Source: Planctomycetaceae bacterium (GTDB taxonomy: Bacteria; Planctomycetota; SZUA-567). From it: DNA of 34,585 nt. Shown one piece after another: positions 1-8,608 of this stretch; positions within the stretch are counted from its first letter, which is position 1, and the number at the start of each line of letters is the position of its first letter. Location: positions 1 to 34,585 of the forward strand of contig JAJQFC010000304.1 of assembly GCA_021201355.1 (NCBI GenBank), written 5' to 3'. Both the position numbers and the translations under genes were made by a program. Under the pieces are notes generated by a model. That model saw only the letters and a program-made list of their open reading frames with translations, had not been told where the DNA came from and made no database searches.

Positions 1-251
1 ACATCATCGTTAACGCCATGTCCCCCGGTTACACCAACTCCGAACTCTTCCAGAACGGTATGGCCGACCGCGCCAAACAGGAAGGGACAACCGCGAAAGC
101 GCTCATCGATGAAATGATGAAGAGTGTGCCGATCGGTCGGGCTGCGGAGCCGGAAGAAATCGCCGAACTTGCCTGCTGGCTTGCCAGCGACCGTAACACC
201 TATTTGACCGGTGCCGACCTCCTTATCGCCGGCGGCAATGTTATGCATTGA
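1..251 (+). CDS. Short-chain dehydrogenase/reductase, C-terminal part (5' end outside window)
   Basis: Open from base 3 to TGA at 249-251, about 82 residues. The segment begins with I-I-V-N-A-M-S-P-G-Y, the N-A-x-x-P-G motif that follows the catalytic helix of SDR enzymes. It ends with the family's C-terminal pattern: PEEIAELACWLASD, then YLTGADLLIAGG. The Rossmann glycine motif and the Ser-Tyr-Lys residues lie upstream and cannot be seen, so substrate and cofactor are unknown. It lies 177 bp before a sugar ABC importer on the same strand, so a sugar or polyol dehydrogenase of that regulon is likely (inference). Confidence 0.85.
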   Translation, partial: IIVNAMSPGYTNSELFQNGMADRAKQEGTTAKALIDEMMKSVPIGRAAEPEEIAELACWLASDRNTYLTGADLLIAGGNVMH

Positions 252-307
252 TGGCCGAATATCCAGCCATCCCGGGGTTATACGGGATTGTTTACACTTG
301 CGGCGAT

Positions 308-342
308 GCGGCATGGCGACTTTTAAGAAGGTGCCGTGCCGC
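308..342 (+). promoter_or_regulatory. Hairpin in the gap before the ABC transporter
   Basis: The arms at 308-317 and 333-342 form a 10-bp stem with one G-U pair and a 15-base loop. No clean T-run follows. It could be a weak terminator after the dehydrogenase, an attenuator, or an mRNA-stabilising stem for the transporter message. Function is inferred from position only. Confidence 0.3.
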
Positions 343-428
343 CGGCCGTTCATTTCCCGTTTGGGTTCCATTGCCCACTGAACCGCACCACTTCTTCCGA
401 ACGGTATTAGACGAGGGGGAGGCACCCC

Positions 429-1934
429 ATGACCGATTCGAACTATGTTCTTGAAATGTTGAATATCGTCAAAACGTTTCCCGGCGTACGAGCTCTCGAC
501 AATATGTCCTTGCGCGTGCGCCCGGGAACGGTCCACGCCCTTGTCGGCGAAAACGGCGCGGGCAAGTCCACCCTTATGAAGATTCTCAGCGGCCAGTACG
601 CAATTGACGAAGGCCGCATTTTCTTCCAGGGACGCGAACTTCATCCGCAAAACGCCGCCGACGCCCTGAACGCCGGCATATCCATGATCCATCAGGAGCT
701 GTCCCCGATCAACGATATGACAATTGCGGAAAATGTTTTTCTCGGTCGCGAGCCAATGCGGGCGGGCGGCTGGATGGTCGATTTTCCGAAAATGTACCGC
801 GACACCGAACGCCTTTTCGACAAGCTTGGCGTTACCTACAACCCGCGCGCGCGAATGGGAACCCTTTCCGTCGCCGGCATGCAGCTGGTGGAAATAGCCA
901 AGGCGATTTCCCGGGAAGCGTCGTTGATCATCATGGACGAGCCGACATCCGCAATTACCGAAACGGAAGTGGAAATTCTCTTCCGACAGATAAATGAACT
1001 CCGGTCAAATGGCGTCGCCATTGTCTATATAACCCATAAGATGGATGAAATTTTCGCCATAGCCGATGATATCACCATTATTCGGGACGGTTCCTTTATT
1101 TCTACCGGAGCGGTCGCCGACTTCGACAGCCAAAAACTCATCTCAATGATGGTCGGTCGCACCATCACTGAAATTTTCCCGAAGACAGCGGTTCCCATCG
1201 GCAAGGAAATCATCCGCCTGGAGAATCTTTCAGGCAAAGGTTTTTCCGATGTTTCCTTCACAGTGCGCGCCGGAGAAATCGTCGGCCTTGCCGGTCTTGT
1301 CGGGGCGGGAAGGACGGAAATCGCTCGCGCCATATTCGGTCTCGATGCCGCACGATCGGGAAAGATCTTCGTCGAAGGCGAGGAGGTGCACATCGGCACG
1401 GTGCGCGATTCGATTCGTCGCGGCATCGCGATGATAAGTGAGGACCGGAAACAGGAAGGACTCGTGCTGCAGCGATCGGTCAAGGAAAACACCTCTCTCG
1501 CCTACCTGAAACAATTCTCGTCCCGCCTAAAGATCGACGGAAAAACGGAACGCGAGCGGGTACGGGAAATGATACAGCTCCTTCAGGTTAAAACTTCCAG
1601 CATGGATACGCAGGTATCGACGCTGTCGGGCGGCAATCAGCAGAAAGTCGTCATTGCCAAATGGATATTGGGTGACGTCAAAGTCCTCATTCTCGACGAA
1701 CCGACCCGCGGCATCGACGTCGGTTCCAAGTCGGAAATCCATCGCCTCATGGGAAGATTGGCCCAGCAAGGAATGGCGATCATCATGATTTCTTCCGAAC
1801 TCCCGGAGGTTCTCGGCATGTCGGACCGAATCGTGGTCATGCACGAAGGACGCATGAAAGGCATAATCGCGAGGGAAGAAGCGACTCAGGAAACCATTAT
1901 GCACATGGCCGTCAGCGAACCGACGGCTTCTTGA
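429..1934 (+). CDS. Sugar ABC importer, double ATP-binding subunit (RbsA/MglA type)
   Basis: 501 residues, normal for the two-domain ATPase of ribose/galactose/xylose-type importers. Domain 1 has Walker A GENGAGKST (about residues 40-48) and Walker B IIMDEPTS, but a degenerate signature (LSVAGMQ). Domain 2 has the altered P-loop GLVGAGRTE typical of the second half of this family, signature LSGGNQQK and Walker B LILDEPTRG. It would energise sugar uptake at the inner membrane with the permease and binding protein that follow (15-bp gap to the permease). A G-rich Shine-Dalgarno (GGGGGAGG) precedes the ATG. The exact sugar cannot be told from the ATPase. Confidence 0.95.
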   Translation: MTDSNYVLEMLNIVKTFPGVRALDNMSLRVRPGTVHALVGENGAGKSTLMKILSGQYAIDEGRIFFQGRELHPQNAADALNAGISMIHQELSPINDMTIAENVFLGREPMRAGGWMVDFPKMYRDTERLFDKLGVTYNPRARMGTLSVAGMQLVEIAKAISREASLIIMDEPTSAITETEVEILFRQINELRSNGVAIVYITHKMDEIFAIADDITIIRDGSFISTGAVADFDSQKLISMMVGRTITEIFPKTAVPIGKEIIRLENLSGKGFSDVSFTVRAGEIVGLAGLVGAGRTEIARAIFGLDAARSGKIFVEGEEVHIGTVRDSIRRGIAMISEDRKQEGLVLQRSVKENTSLAYLKQFSSRLKIDGKTERERVREMIQLLQVKTSSMDTQVSTLSGGNQQKVVIAKWILGDVKVLILDEPTRGIDVGSKSEIHRLMGRLAQQGMAIIMISSELPEVLGMSDRIVVMHEGRMKGIIAREEATQETIMHMAVSEPTAS

Positions 1935-1949
1935 CGTACAGGGGAAAAA

Positions 1950-2909
1950 ATGAATAACGCTGCACTGGCCGGCAAATGGGATTTGGCTGCTGTTTATAGA
2001 AAATACGGAACCTTTATAATTTTCGCCATAATTTTCCTTTTAGCCTCCTTCTTCACCCGAAATTTCTTCAGCCAGGCCAATCTCACAAATGTTGTCCGGC
2101 AGATGGTGGTGGTTACGCTCCTCGCACTTGGCGTGACATTTGTTATTATACTTGGACATATCGACGTGTCATTGGGGTCGGTTATGGCGCTGGCCGGATG
2201 CATATCCGCCGAGGTTATGCGCACCACGCAAAGCTTATGGCTTGCGGTGTTCGCCGGTCTTGCGGTAGGCGTTGTCGTCGGTCTGATTAATGGCTACACC
2301 ATTACCTACTTCACCATTCCCGCTTTTATCATGACATTGGCGATGACGACAGTGGCCAGGGGCTCGGTTCTTCTGTTTACCGGCGGCAAGCCGATCACCC
2401 GCCTCGGCAGCTTTTCCGTCATTGGCCAGGGAAGGGTGGCGGGGATACCGATTGTATTCGTAATTCTTGCCTTCTTCCTGGTGCTTTCCTGGTTTCTTCT
2501 GAATCATACCCGCTTCGGTCGCTATATCTACGCCGTCGGTGGCAACCGTTCCGCCTCCATCGCGTCCGGCATCAACGCCGACGGTGTCGTACGGAAAGCG
2601 TTTCTTTTCAACGGCATACTTACGGCCATCGCCGGCATAGTGCTTATGTCCAGGATGAACTCCGGCCAACCGGCGGCAGGCATTGGCTACGAATTCGACG
2701 CCATCACGGCGGTCGTTGTCGGCGGGACCAGTCTTGCCGGTGGTAACGGGACCATCCTTGGCACCTTTATCGGTTCCATGATTATTGCGGTCATTAACAA
2801 TAATCTCAATCTCTTGAACGTCAATTCGTATTGGCAACAGATTGTCAAAGGGATAATTATCCTCATTGCGGTCATTATCGACGTTCGCACCAAACGCGCT
2901 GCGAAGTGA
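1950..2909 (+). CDS. Sugar ABC importer permease (RbsC type)
   Basis: 319 residues, mostly hydrophobic, with roughly eight to ten membrane spans after a short cytoplasmic N-terminus. Family motifs are visible: ALGVTFVIILGHIDVSLGS in the first third, the cytoplasmic loop AVGGNRSASIASGIN, and AVVVGGTSLAGGNG near the C-terminal third. It forms the channel that works with the upstream ATPase, probably as a homodimer (family knowledge). GGGG ends five bases before the ATG. The gene lies between the ATPase and binding-protein genes in the usual order of such operons. Confidence 0.94.
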   Translation: MNNAALAGKWDLAAVYRKYGTFIIFAIIFLLASFFTRNFFSQANLTNVVRQMVVVTLLALGVTFVIILGHIDVSLGSVMALAGCISAEVMRTTQSLWLAVFAGLAVGVVVGLINGYTITYFTIPAFIMTLAMTTVARGSVLLFTGGKPITRLGSFSVIGQGRVAGIPIVFVILAFFLVLSWFLLNHTRFGRYIYAVGGNRSASIASGINADGVVRKAFLFNGILTAIAGIVLMSRMNSGQPAAGIGYEFDAITAVVVGGTSLAGGNGTILGTFIGSMIIAVINNNLNLLNVNSYWQQIVKGIIILIAVIIDVRTKRAAK

Positions 2910-2978
2910 GACCCATTCCAACTTTTTCGCCTGATCTTGATAATCGGGCATTACCTTAACGGAACGAGGAGGTATCGC

Positions 2979-3908
2979 ATGAGAATCCACGCCAGATTTA
3001 TGTTTGGAATAACCGCGCTCTTTCTTTCGGCCTGCATCGCTCAGGCGACGCCGGCCGGGGAAAAACATATCATCGGCTATGCCACATCGGCTGATACCGA
3101 TGTCTATATCCAGCGTCTGAAGGAGACGTTTCAGGCTCTCGCCAGCCAGGACCCGAACATGGAAGTTATTTATACCGACGCCGGAGGCGACGCCAATCGT
3201 CAACTCGATCAAATCGATAACTTCCTCGTTCAAGGCGTGGATGCGATGATCGTCATCGCGGTTGATTTTGCCGGCGTGGTGATGGGCATCGAAAAGGCCA
3301 ACGAAGCCGGTGTGCCTGTCATCTGCCTTGCCATCAAAGCTGACGGCGGCGATTATGTTTTCGTCGGGTCGACCCATCGCGAAGCAGGCGAATTGCAGGG
3401 TGTCTTTATCCGCGAGAACCTGAAGCAGGGTGGTAAAATTGTCTACCTTGGCGGGTACCCCGGATATTCCCATACGACTGAACGACGGGAAGGATTCAGG
3501 GAGGAGGCGCTGGACAAACGGCCGGACATTGAACTTCTTGCCGACATGGCGGCGAATTACGATCGCGACAAAGGCATGCAGGTTATGGAGGATTTTATAC
3601 AAGCGTTCCCGATCATCGATGCCGTCGTTGCCGCAAACGATCAGATGGCTCTTGGAGCAATCGAGGCCATGAAAGCCGCCAACCGCATCGACGGCGTCAT
3701 TGTCTGTGGCGTTGACGCTCTGCCCGAGGCGATTGATGCAATTGAGGAAGGAACACTGACCTATACCCTTCTGCAAAATGCCGAAGCCCAGGCGGACGCT
3801 TGCTACAAGACGTTGAAGGATATCCTTGACGGGAAGCCGACTCCCCGGGAGGTCTCTGCTCCTTTCGAACCGGTAACAAAAGACAACTACCTCGAATACA
3901 GAAAGTGA
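2979..3908 (+). CDS. Periplasmic sugar-binding protein of the ABC importer
   Basis: 309 residues from the ATG at 2979, chosen because GAGGAGG lies just upstream and a signal sequence starts here; an ATG 42 bases earlier has no ribosome site. The N-terminus has a hydrophobic core ending LFLSAC, which fits a lipobox with Cys19, though signal-peptidase I cleavage after the nearby Ala-rich stretch is also possible. The mature part matches type I periplasmic binding proteins (LacI/RbsB fold): IIGYATSADTDVYIQRLKETF, then VQGVDAMIVIAVD and VAANDQMALGAIEAM. It would deliver sugar to the permease encoded just upstream. Confidence 0.93.
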   Translation: MRIHARFMFGITALFLSACIAQATPAGEKHIIGYATSADTDVYIQRLKETFQALASQDPNMEVIYTDAGGDANRQLDQIDNFLVQGVDAMIVIAVDFAGVVMGIEKANEAGVPVICLAIKADGGDYVFVGSTHREAGELQGVFIRENLKQGGKIVYLGGYPGYSHTTERREGFREEALDKRPDIELLADMAANYDRDKGMQVMEDFIQAFPIIDAVVAANDQMALGAIEAMKAANRIDGVIVCGVDALPEAIDAIEEGTLTYTLLQNAEAQADACYKTLKDILDGKPTPREVSAPFEPVTKDNYLEYRK

Positions 3909-3964
3909 CATTCTTCTTGAACTGGGAGGGATATTGGAACAAAATTACCCTACTACCGTTTATT

Positions 3965-4005
3965 GCATGCCCTTCCTCAGCATCGATTGGGAAGGGCATG
4001 CTTTT
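3965..4005 (+). terminator. Intrinsic terminator after the ABC importer genes
   Basis: Perfect 12-bp stem GCATGCCCTTCC / GGAAGGGCATGC (3965-3976 and 3990-4001) with a 13-base loop, followed by TTTT. It lies 57 bases after the binding-protein stop and should end the importer transcript before the DUF2271 gene. Confidence 0.85.
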
Positions 4006-4036
4006 CAAATAACTTGCAATAGACAGAGGCAGCGTC

Positions 4037-4642
4037 ATGAATATTAAACGTTTACATATAATTGCCATAGCTGTTGTGGCAGTGACAGGTCTTTCACTCG
4101 TTCAGATCTCTTTTTCCGGATCGAAATCCGACCAGCCAATTCGGGAAGATTCCGACCGCGTCGAAATCACGTTTGATTTTAATCGAAAGGTCGGGATGGC
4201 AAGCAATCAGTTTGCCGTATGGATCACCGACGAAGATGGAAAAATGGTACGCACTATTTTCGCAACCGACTTTACCGCAAAAAACAATGGCTGGAAAAAG
4301 CGGAAAGAATCTTTGCCGGAATGGGTAAAGGCTGCGGATGTTGAAAAGATGCATCAGGAAGAATTAGCTGCCATTTCCGGCGCGACTCCTGTGGCGCGCC
4401 CGATCGTCCTTGCTTGGTATCTTGACGATGCGGAGGGAAAGACCGTCGAACCGGGGTTATATACGGTGAATATCGAAGGATCACTCCGCTGGGCTAACCG
4501 GGTGCTATACCAGGGTACGCTAAACCTGAATGACGAGGAAATTATTCTACAGCCAACGCCACAGTATTTCGGCGAGAATTCAGACGACCGAGATATGATT
4601 GCCAATCTTTCCGTGGCGTTGATACGACCGAACGCAAAATGA
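4037..4642 (+). CDS. DUF2271-type periplasmic protein
   Basis: 201 residues. One N-terminal hydrophobic segment (about residues 5-24) suggests a signal peptide or anchor with the rest outside the cytoplasm. The body resembles DUF2271: ASNQFAVWITDEDGKMVRTI, a Trp-rich stretch ending LPEWVKAAD, a GATPVARPIVLAWYLDD segment and a beta-rich end EPGLYTVNIEGS. Family function is not established; members often sit near periplasmic redox or PepSY genes. Here it lies between a sugar importer and a LacI regulator, separated from the importer by a terminator. AGAGG lies seven bases before the ATG. Confidence 0.7.
   Translation: MNIKRLHIIAIAVVAVTGLSLVQISFSGSKSDQPIREDSDRVEITFDFNRKVGMASNQFAVWITDEDGKMVRTIFATDFTAKNNGWKKRKESLPEWVKAADVEKMHQEELAAISGATPVARPIVLAWYLDDAEGKTVEPGLYTVNIEGSLRWANRVLYQGTLNLNDEEIILQPTPQYFGENSDDRDMIANLSVALIRPNAK
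4045..4054 (+). promoter_or_regulatory. Possible LacI-family operator
   Basis: TAAACGTTTA is a 10-bp palindrome within ATTAAACGTTTACA, which differs at two outer positions from the common LacI/CcpA-type operator TGTAAACGTTTACA. It overlaps codons 3-6 of the DUF2271 gene, about 630 bp before a LacI-family gene. A chance match in coding sequence is possible. Confidence 0.3.
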
Positions 4643-4682
4643 ATGGAATGTTGTCAAATAATTCGAAACATACTGGTGGATT

Positions 4683-5726
4683 ATGGCGAATATAACAATG
4701 AAAGATATAGCCCGGGCCATGAACGTTGACCTGGCTACCGTTTCCCGGGCGCTGAACGACCAATACGGCGTCAGCGACGCTGTCAGGAGCGCCATCAAGA
4801 ACAAGGCGGAGGAAATGGGTTACCGGCCGAATGCCTTGGCACGGCGTTTGGCGACGAATCGGGGAAATACCATAGCCTACATGGCTCCCGATCTTGCCAA
4901 TTTGTTCCATGTGGAAATTGCCCACGCCGTAAAATATTATTTCCATCCGCTTGGCTACACCGTTCTTGTCTGCGATTCCGAGTGGGAGCTGGAATCGGAA
5001 ATTGCATATTTGGACTATATGGAGCGCCATCGCGTGGATGGCATAATACTCAAGTCCGCAAGCTGTGATTTTTCGCACATTATCCAGAACATTTCGTGTC
5101 CCGTCACCATGGTAAGTACAGACACATCCAGCGAGTTTTCAACCATCGATACAGATAATTTCTACGGCGGGTTCATGGCGACCGAAGCGCTGATTCGTTG
5201 TGGCTATCGACGGATAGCGTATTTGGGCGCCAAACAAGATCCCATCGCCTCTGAGCATCGCGGTAACGGCTACAGGGCCGCGCTGGTGCACTATGAACTT
5301 CCCTACCAAAAAAGTCTGGTTGGGGAGGGAGATTTCAGTATGGAGGGTGGGCGTCAATTCATAAAAAGTATATGGAAGCGCAAGAATCGCCCCGATGCCA
5401 TATTTTGCATCAACGATGATAGCGCCATCGGTGTGATGGATTATCTTCTCGGGATAGGTATCCGAATCCCTGAGGATTTCGGTGTAATAGGGTATGACAA
5501 CATGACCCTCGCGGCGCTTTCACAGATACAATTATCCACCATCGCGCAGCAAGGGATGCAAATGGGGAAGGGCGCAGCTGAGCTGCTGTACAAGGCTATT
5601 CGGTCGACCGGTAAGACTGAGCCAGAGCATCGGGTTATCGCGCCAACCCTTATTCTCCGTAAAACCACTCGTCCAATAGGAGAGTATCAGCCAACTCCTG
5701 TTGAGAAAATCAAGCGACACAAATGA
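4683..5726 (+). CDS. LacI-family transcriptional regulator
   Basis: 347 residues, the usual LacI/GalR length. The N-terminal helix-turn-helix reads TMKDIARAMNVDLATVSRAL, followed by the hinge region YRPNALARRLATNRG. The rest is a periplasmic-binding-protein-like effector domain, with the dimer/effector segment FCINDDSAIGVMDYLLGIGI and IPEDFGVIGYDN. GGTGGA stands just before the ATG. It most likely senses the sugar carried by the upstream importer and controls this locus (inference). It is the last native gene before the integrated element. Confidence 0.93.
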   Translation: MANITMKDIARAMNVDLATVSRALNDQYGVSDAVRSAIKNKAEEMGYRPNALARRLATNRGNTIAYMAPDLANLFHVEIAHAVKYYFHPLGYTVLVCDSEWELESEIAYLDYMERHRVDGIILKSASCDFSHIIQNISCPVTMVSTDTSSEFSTIDTDNFYGGFMATEALIRCGYRRIAYLGAKQDPIASEHRGNGYRAALVHYELPYQKSLVGEGDFSMEGGRQFIKSIWKRKNRPDAIFCINDDSAIGVMDYLLGIGIRIPEDFGVIGYDNMTLAALSQIQLSTIAQQGMQMGKGAAELLYKAIRSTGKTEPEHRVIAPTLILRKTTRPIGEYQPTPVEKIKRHK

Positions 5727-6237
5727 TGCGCCCATATGGATGGATGAGAAAGTATAGTATCCAAGTAAGCAAGTTTACTAAAGAATGCGCGTGCTCTCCA
5801 AATTTATCCTACTTAAATTCGAATGTTCGTCGGCCTGACCGCATAAAGCTCGGCTAATTTCATAATAGTTGTGCCGCTCGAAGGAAAACATTTTCTTCGA
5901 ATTAGCGATTATATTCCAAAAGGAAATGTATTTTACCTTTTCTTTAACACGCTAATGAGTCGCAACCTTTATTTTGTCCTCCTCCCATTCTTTGACAGAC
6001 CAATAAATGTAATCTTGGCGAATTATAGGGTGGAAGGGCACCTGCATAGAGGACGTTTTTCTTCAGAGAAAATTGACCATCAATCTTCCTAATAGCGCCT
6101 CGGCATTAATTGCTATCCATCGCCAGTGCAGCCTAGATAATCCTAAGGTCGTTATTGGTTAAGACGAATTGCTTTGATCGGTATATGTATAAACGAAGTA
6201 ATAGAAACCGTGAGTAAAGTGCGAGGTGTTATTTATT
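5727..6237 (+). other. Intergenic stretch without a convincing gene
   Basis: About 510 AT-rich bases between the LacI gene and the original tRNA-Gly terminator. A 73-codon open frame (5871-6092) has no Shine-Dalgarno site and no recognisable similarity. Before insertion this was the region between the convergent LacI gene and the tRNA-Ala/tRNA-Gly transcript. I see no RNA gene or repeat in it. Confidence 0.5.
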
Positions 6238-6264
6238 AAAAACCGCAACCCCTTGAGGTTGCGG
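6238..6264 (-). terminator. Original tRNA-Gly terminator, now stranded at the left end
   Basis: On the minus strand: CCGCAACC, six-base loop, GGTTGCGG, then TTTTT. It lies ten bases beyond the tRNA-Gly fragment and is nearly identical to the terminator behind the intact tRNA at 23734-23760. Lying outside the core repeat, it should be the chromosome's original terminator, cut off from its tRNA by the insertion. Confidence 0.8.
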
Positions 6265-6274
6265 CGGTTAAAGC

Positions 6275-6322
6275 TGGAGCGGGCGAAGGGAATCGAACCC
6301 TCGTGATCAGCTTGGAAGGCTG
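6275..6322 (-). repeat. attL: 48-bp tRNA-Gly 3' fragment
   Basis: These 48 bases match 23771-23818 exactly. They cover the tRNA from the anticodon arm through the T-arm and acceptor 3' strand to the encoded CCA. Identity stops abruptly at 6323, within the tRNA sequence, so no D-arm or 5' acceptor strand is present. This is the left attachment site left by site-specific recombination. Confidence 0.93.
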
Positions 6323-6764
6323 ATTCAATGGCGATGCATCTCCTTTGATAGCAACGTAATATATTAAGAGGCAATAGCTTGCATCTAAACCGCACCCTTT
6401 CATATGAAGCATAATCGAGCAACATGAGGCATGAAAATTTGCCTATTGGTGCGGGAAAGGTGCGGTGCGTGCGTTACATTGTATCAAGATGAATCAACAG
6501 CATTATTTAGGAAAACTGCCTTCATTTTATTGCAAAGCAATATAGCATTAAAGGTCTCGGCCAGACGGTGGCCAATCCAACTCAAACGGTTCAAGGAGTC
6601 CCGTCTTATGGTGACTGGCTATGAATAATTTATATTTCGTTTCCCTTCCCGTCTTTTCCTGTAGTGTTTTTAGCAACGCAACAAAATACGCAATTTTTCT
6701 AATTGGGGTCCTGCAACCGAAAATAACACCTTTTAAGGCACTCTCGTGATAAAAAACTTTGTTG
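6323..6764. other. Left-end island DNA without a convincing gene
   Basis: Apart from the GTGCGG repeats, this 440-base stretch holds only short open frames without ribosome sites (for example 6431-6628 on the + strand). It lies between attL and the end of the serine recombinase gene and probably serves as attachment-site DNA. Confidence 0.5.
6390..6465. repeat. GTGCGG repeats near the left end (possible integrase arm sites)
   Basis: CCGCACCC at 6390-6397 (inverted), GGTGCGGG at 6448-6455 and GGTGCGG at 6459-6465. The phrase CCTATTGGTGCGGGAAAGG recurs at the right end near 23678-23695. Repeated short motifs close to both att cores are typical arm-type binding sites of tyrosine integrases, which is the likely role here. 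Confidence 0.45.
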
Positions 6765-7403
6765 TCATTGGCGACTTGGTAAGTGGTGATTCTTTTGCCT
6801 ATTCATTGCCATTATACGCTTTACTTGACTCACACTACACCCAGCAGCCTTGGCTGTCTCTGTGATTGTGTGGCCGTCTTTCCTAAGTGCGATGATGCGC
6901 TGATGTATTATTGTATTCGCTTTCCGACCTGCATATTTTCCTGAAGCCTTGGCAAGTGCAATGCCCTGTCGCTGCCTCTCCCGCCTTGTTTCATAATCAT
7001 CCCGAGCCATTTGTAATGCAAGCTTCAATAACATCTCCTGCACTGATTCAAGGATGATTTTTGCCACGCCGTCGCTGTCATTCATTATTTCGGTGAAATC
7101 CACCACCCCGGGAATTGCAAGCCGAGCACCCTTATCACGGATGGATTTTACCAACCGTTCTGCCTCGGGAAGGGCCAGACGGCTAATCCGGTCCATTTTT
7201 TCTGCAATAACCACCTCACCCGGTTGGAGGTCTCGAATCATCCGATTAAGTTCGGCACGATCTGCATTTGCTCCTGATGCCTTTTCACTATAGACCCCAG
7301 CTATGTAAAAACCGGCCCTTCTCGCGTCGTCAACAATTTGCTCCTGCCGGGCCAGATCTTGGTCGACTGTGCTGACACGCTGATAGATTCGAGCTATTTT
7401 CAT
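6765..7403 (-). CDS. Serine recombinase (resolvase/invertase family)
   Basis: 212 residues, the normal small-resolvase length. The N-terminal catalytic domain starts MKIARIYQRVSTVDQDLARQ with nucleophile Ser11 in RVST and the conserved downstream pattern EKMDRISRLALPEAERLV. The C-terminal Hin-type helix-turn-helix reads TITETAKAAGCSVSQVKRI. It would cut and rejoin DNA through a Ser-DNA link, resolving dimers or inverting segments. GGAGG lies five bases before the ATG and a near-consensus promoter lies upstream. No second copy of a crossover site is obvious, so its target is unknown. Confidence 0.92.
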   Translation of the reverse strand: MKIARIYQRVSTVDQDLARQEQIVDDARRAGFYIAGVYSEKASGANADRAELNRMIRDLQPGEVVIAEKMDRISRLALPEAERLVKSIRDKGARLAIPGVVDFTEIMNDSDGVAKIILESVQEMLLKLALQMARDDYETRRERQRQGIALAKASGKYAGRKANTIIHQRIIALRKDGHTITETAKAAGCSVSQVKRIMAMNRQKNHHLPSRQ

Positions 7404-7417
7404 AGTATCCTCCCCGG

Positions 7418-7467
7418 CTATTTTGAGTAGACCCTATTTGTCCATTATATAATACTAGCCAAAATAG
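7418..7467. repeat. Inverted CTATTTTG repeat around the recombinase promoter
   Basis: CTATTTTG (7418-7425) and CAAAATAG (7460-7467) are inverted 8-bp arms flanking the -10 region of the serine recombinase gene. Further CTATTT copies occur near 7394 and 7434. This could be an autoregulatory operator or subsites of a resolution site, both common beside resolvase genes. Confidence 0.4.
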
Positions 7468-7471
7468 TCAA
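7444..7471 (-). promoter_or_regulatory. Sigma70-type promoter of the serine recombinase
   Basis: Minus strand TTGACT (7466-7471), 16-base spacer, TATAAT (7444-7449). It lies about 40 bases upstream of the ATG and points into the recombinase gene. Confidence 0.75.
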
Positions 7472-7931
7472 GTTCTAATTTAAATTGGCCCCATCAAGTT
7501 TAACCACCCTAAGTGGCTAGAAATGAGATGTTCGGGGCGTACTCATTATTACAGAGCCGACTCAAGAAGTCTGCTCTGTCTAATAATTGCCTTTGGAATG
7601 GGAAAATCGCAGGAATAATTTGATCGTGGTATGAAGAAATGTCACAGCGAAGCTGGTTGGAAAAATTAGAAGAGACGCTAATTCAGTGTTGCTATTCCTA
7701 AAAAAAGCAAAAACCGATTCTGAAAAACACTTTTTGGCAGAAACTTATTTTTCAAAAATGTTTCCGTAAATTAGACTTTTGCAAATCATTATTACATTTT
7801 TCATTATCGATCTAAACTATCTAAATTCTACGATTACATAGTTCACGAACGTCTGAAAGGGTTAACTGTCATGCAGTCATTAGGCAAAACCCGCACCGCA
7901 CTTTATTCACATAAGGGAAAGGCGCTCTTTC
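7472..7931. other. AT-rich intergenic stretch
   Basis: About 460 bases between the recombinase promoter and the end of the 204-residue gene. It is very AT-rich with runs of A and T and only weak hairpins. CCCGCACCGC near 7890 resembles the GTGCGG motif at the island ends. No gene is supported. Confidence 0.45.
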
Positions 7932-8546
7932 CTAATTAAACTGTCTATGGGTACGCGGGTAGTTATCCTCTGACCAAAGCCTACCGAGGACATGAAGCCC
8001 TAATTCCCTCGGGTATGGAATCCATTTTTCGCTCCAATTATAACATAATGACAGTTTAAAGTTTTGTCCAAACTGCCATTGGATAGCGTTCTTCCGGGTT
8101 ACATTCTTTACCTGACTGAAAAATGATTCGCCGTTTGGCATAATATGTTCGAATGTCTGGAGGCTGGTGTCAGCTAATAAGGCTTTCCCTTTAATAATAA
8201 TCCTTCCAACCTCAGCTATGTCCTTTCGGAACTCTATATGTGAAATTAGCTCGCTATCTTTCCTGTTGAATACCACAATGTAATGTTCAGCAAAGACACC
8301 GTATTTGTAGGTGAATTCGCCGACGATTTCACGAATAACATATCCATACTTCTCTCGTATTTCTTGTGCTATGGTCTCTCTATGGTAATCGCCATTATAG
8401 CGGAGCGACATAATAGCGAAGTTGGCGTGAGGAGGTAAATCTTCAAATATTGGAAGGACGGCACGGGTACGGAGGGATTTGATTTCCAATGGGAAATAAT
8501 CGCAATAACGCCCCTTTATGAATTCACCAACTTTAAGATGACTCAT
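7932..8546 (-). CDS. Unknown protein, SLRYNGDY family, copy 1
   Basis: 204 residues, no family recognised. It is clearly paralogous to the gene at 12034-12627. Shared blocks in order are IxGxYCxYFP near the start, LPP/LPT then SLRYNGDY, E..REKYGYVIREIVGE against VRSGYGYSIREIVGE, YGVFAEHYIVV against YGVFPEHYVVI, and VTRKNAIQWQFGQNFKL against VTRKNALQKQFGENWKL. No signal peptide or membrane span is seen; it looks soluble and cytoplasmic. AAAGGA precedes the ATG. It is the last gene of a minus-strand cluster divergent from the RHH-like gene at 9249. Confidence 0.75.
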   Translation of the reverse strand: MSHLKVGEFIKGRYCDYFPLEIKSLRTRAVLPIFEDLPPHANFAIMSLRYNGDYHRETIAQEIREKYGYVIREIVGEFTYKYGVFAEHYIVVFNRKDSELISHIEFRKDIAEVGRIIIKGKALLADTSLQTFEHIMPNGESFFSQVKNVTRKNAIQWQFGQNFKLSLCYNWSEKWIPYPRELGLHVLGRLWSEDNYPRTHRQFN

Positions 8547-8608
8547 AATATGTTCCTTTAATTTTTATAGTTGGTTTATTATCCGTTCCCAAAATTTTAA
8601 ATAAATTA

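Noticed and set aside
2235-3911. 558-codon open frame on the minus strand across the permease and binding protein
   Set aside because: It is antisense to two genes with clear homology, has no family features or ribosome site and is explained by codon bias of the coding strand.
5871-6092. 73-codon frame in the gap before the island
   Set aside because: No Shine-Dalgarno site, no recognisable similarity, in AT-rich DNA where such frames arise by chance.
6275-6322. A second tRNA-Gly gene
   Set aside because: Only the 3' part is present; the D-arm and 5' acceptor strand are missing, so it is an attachment-site remnant.
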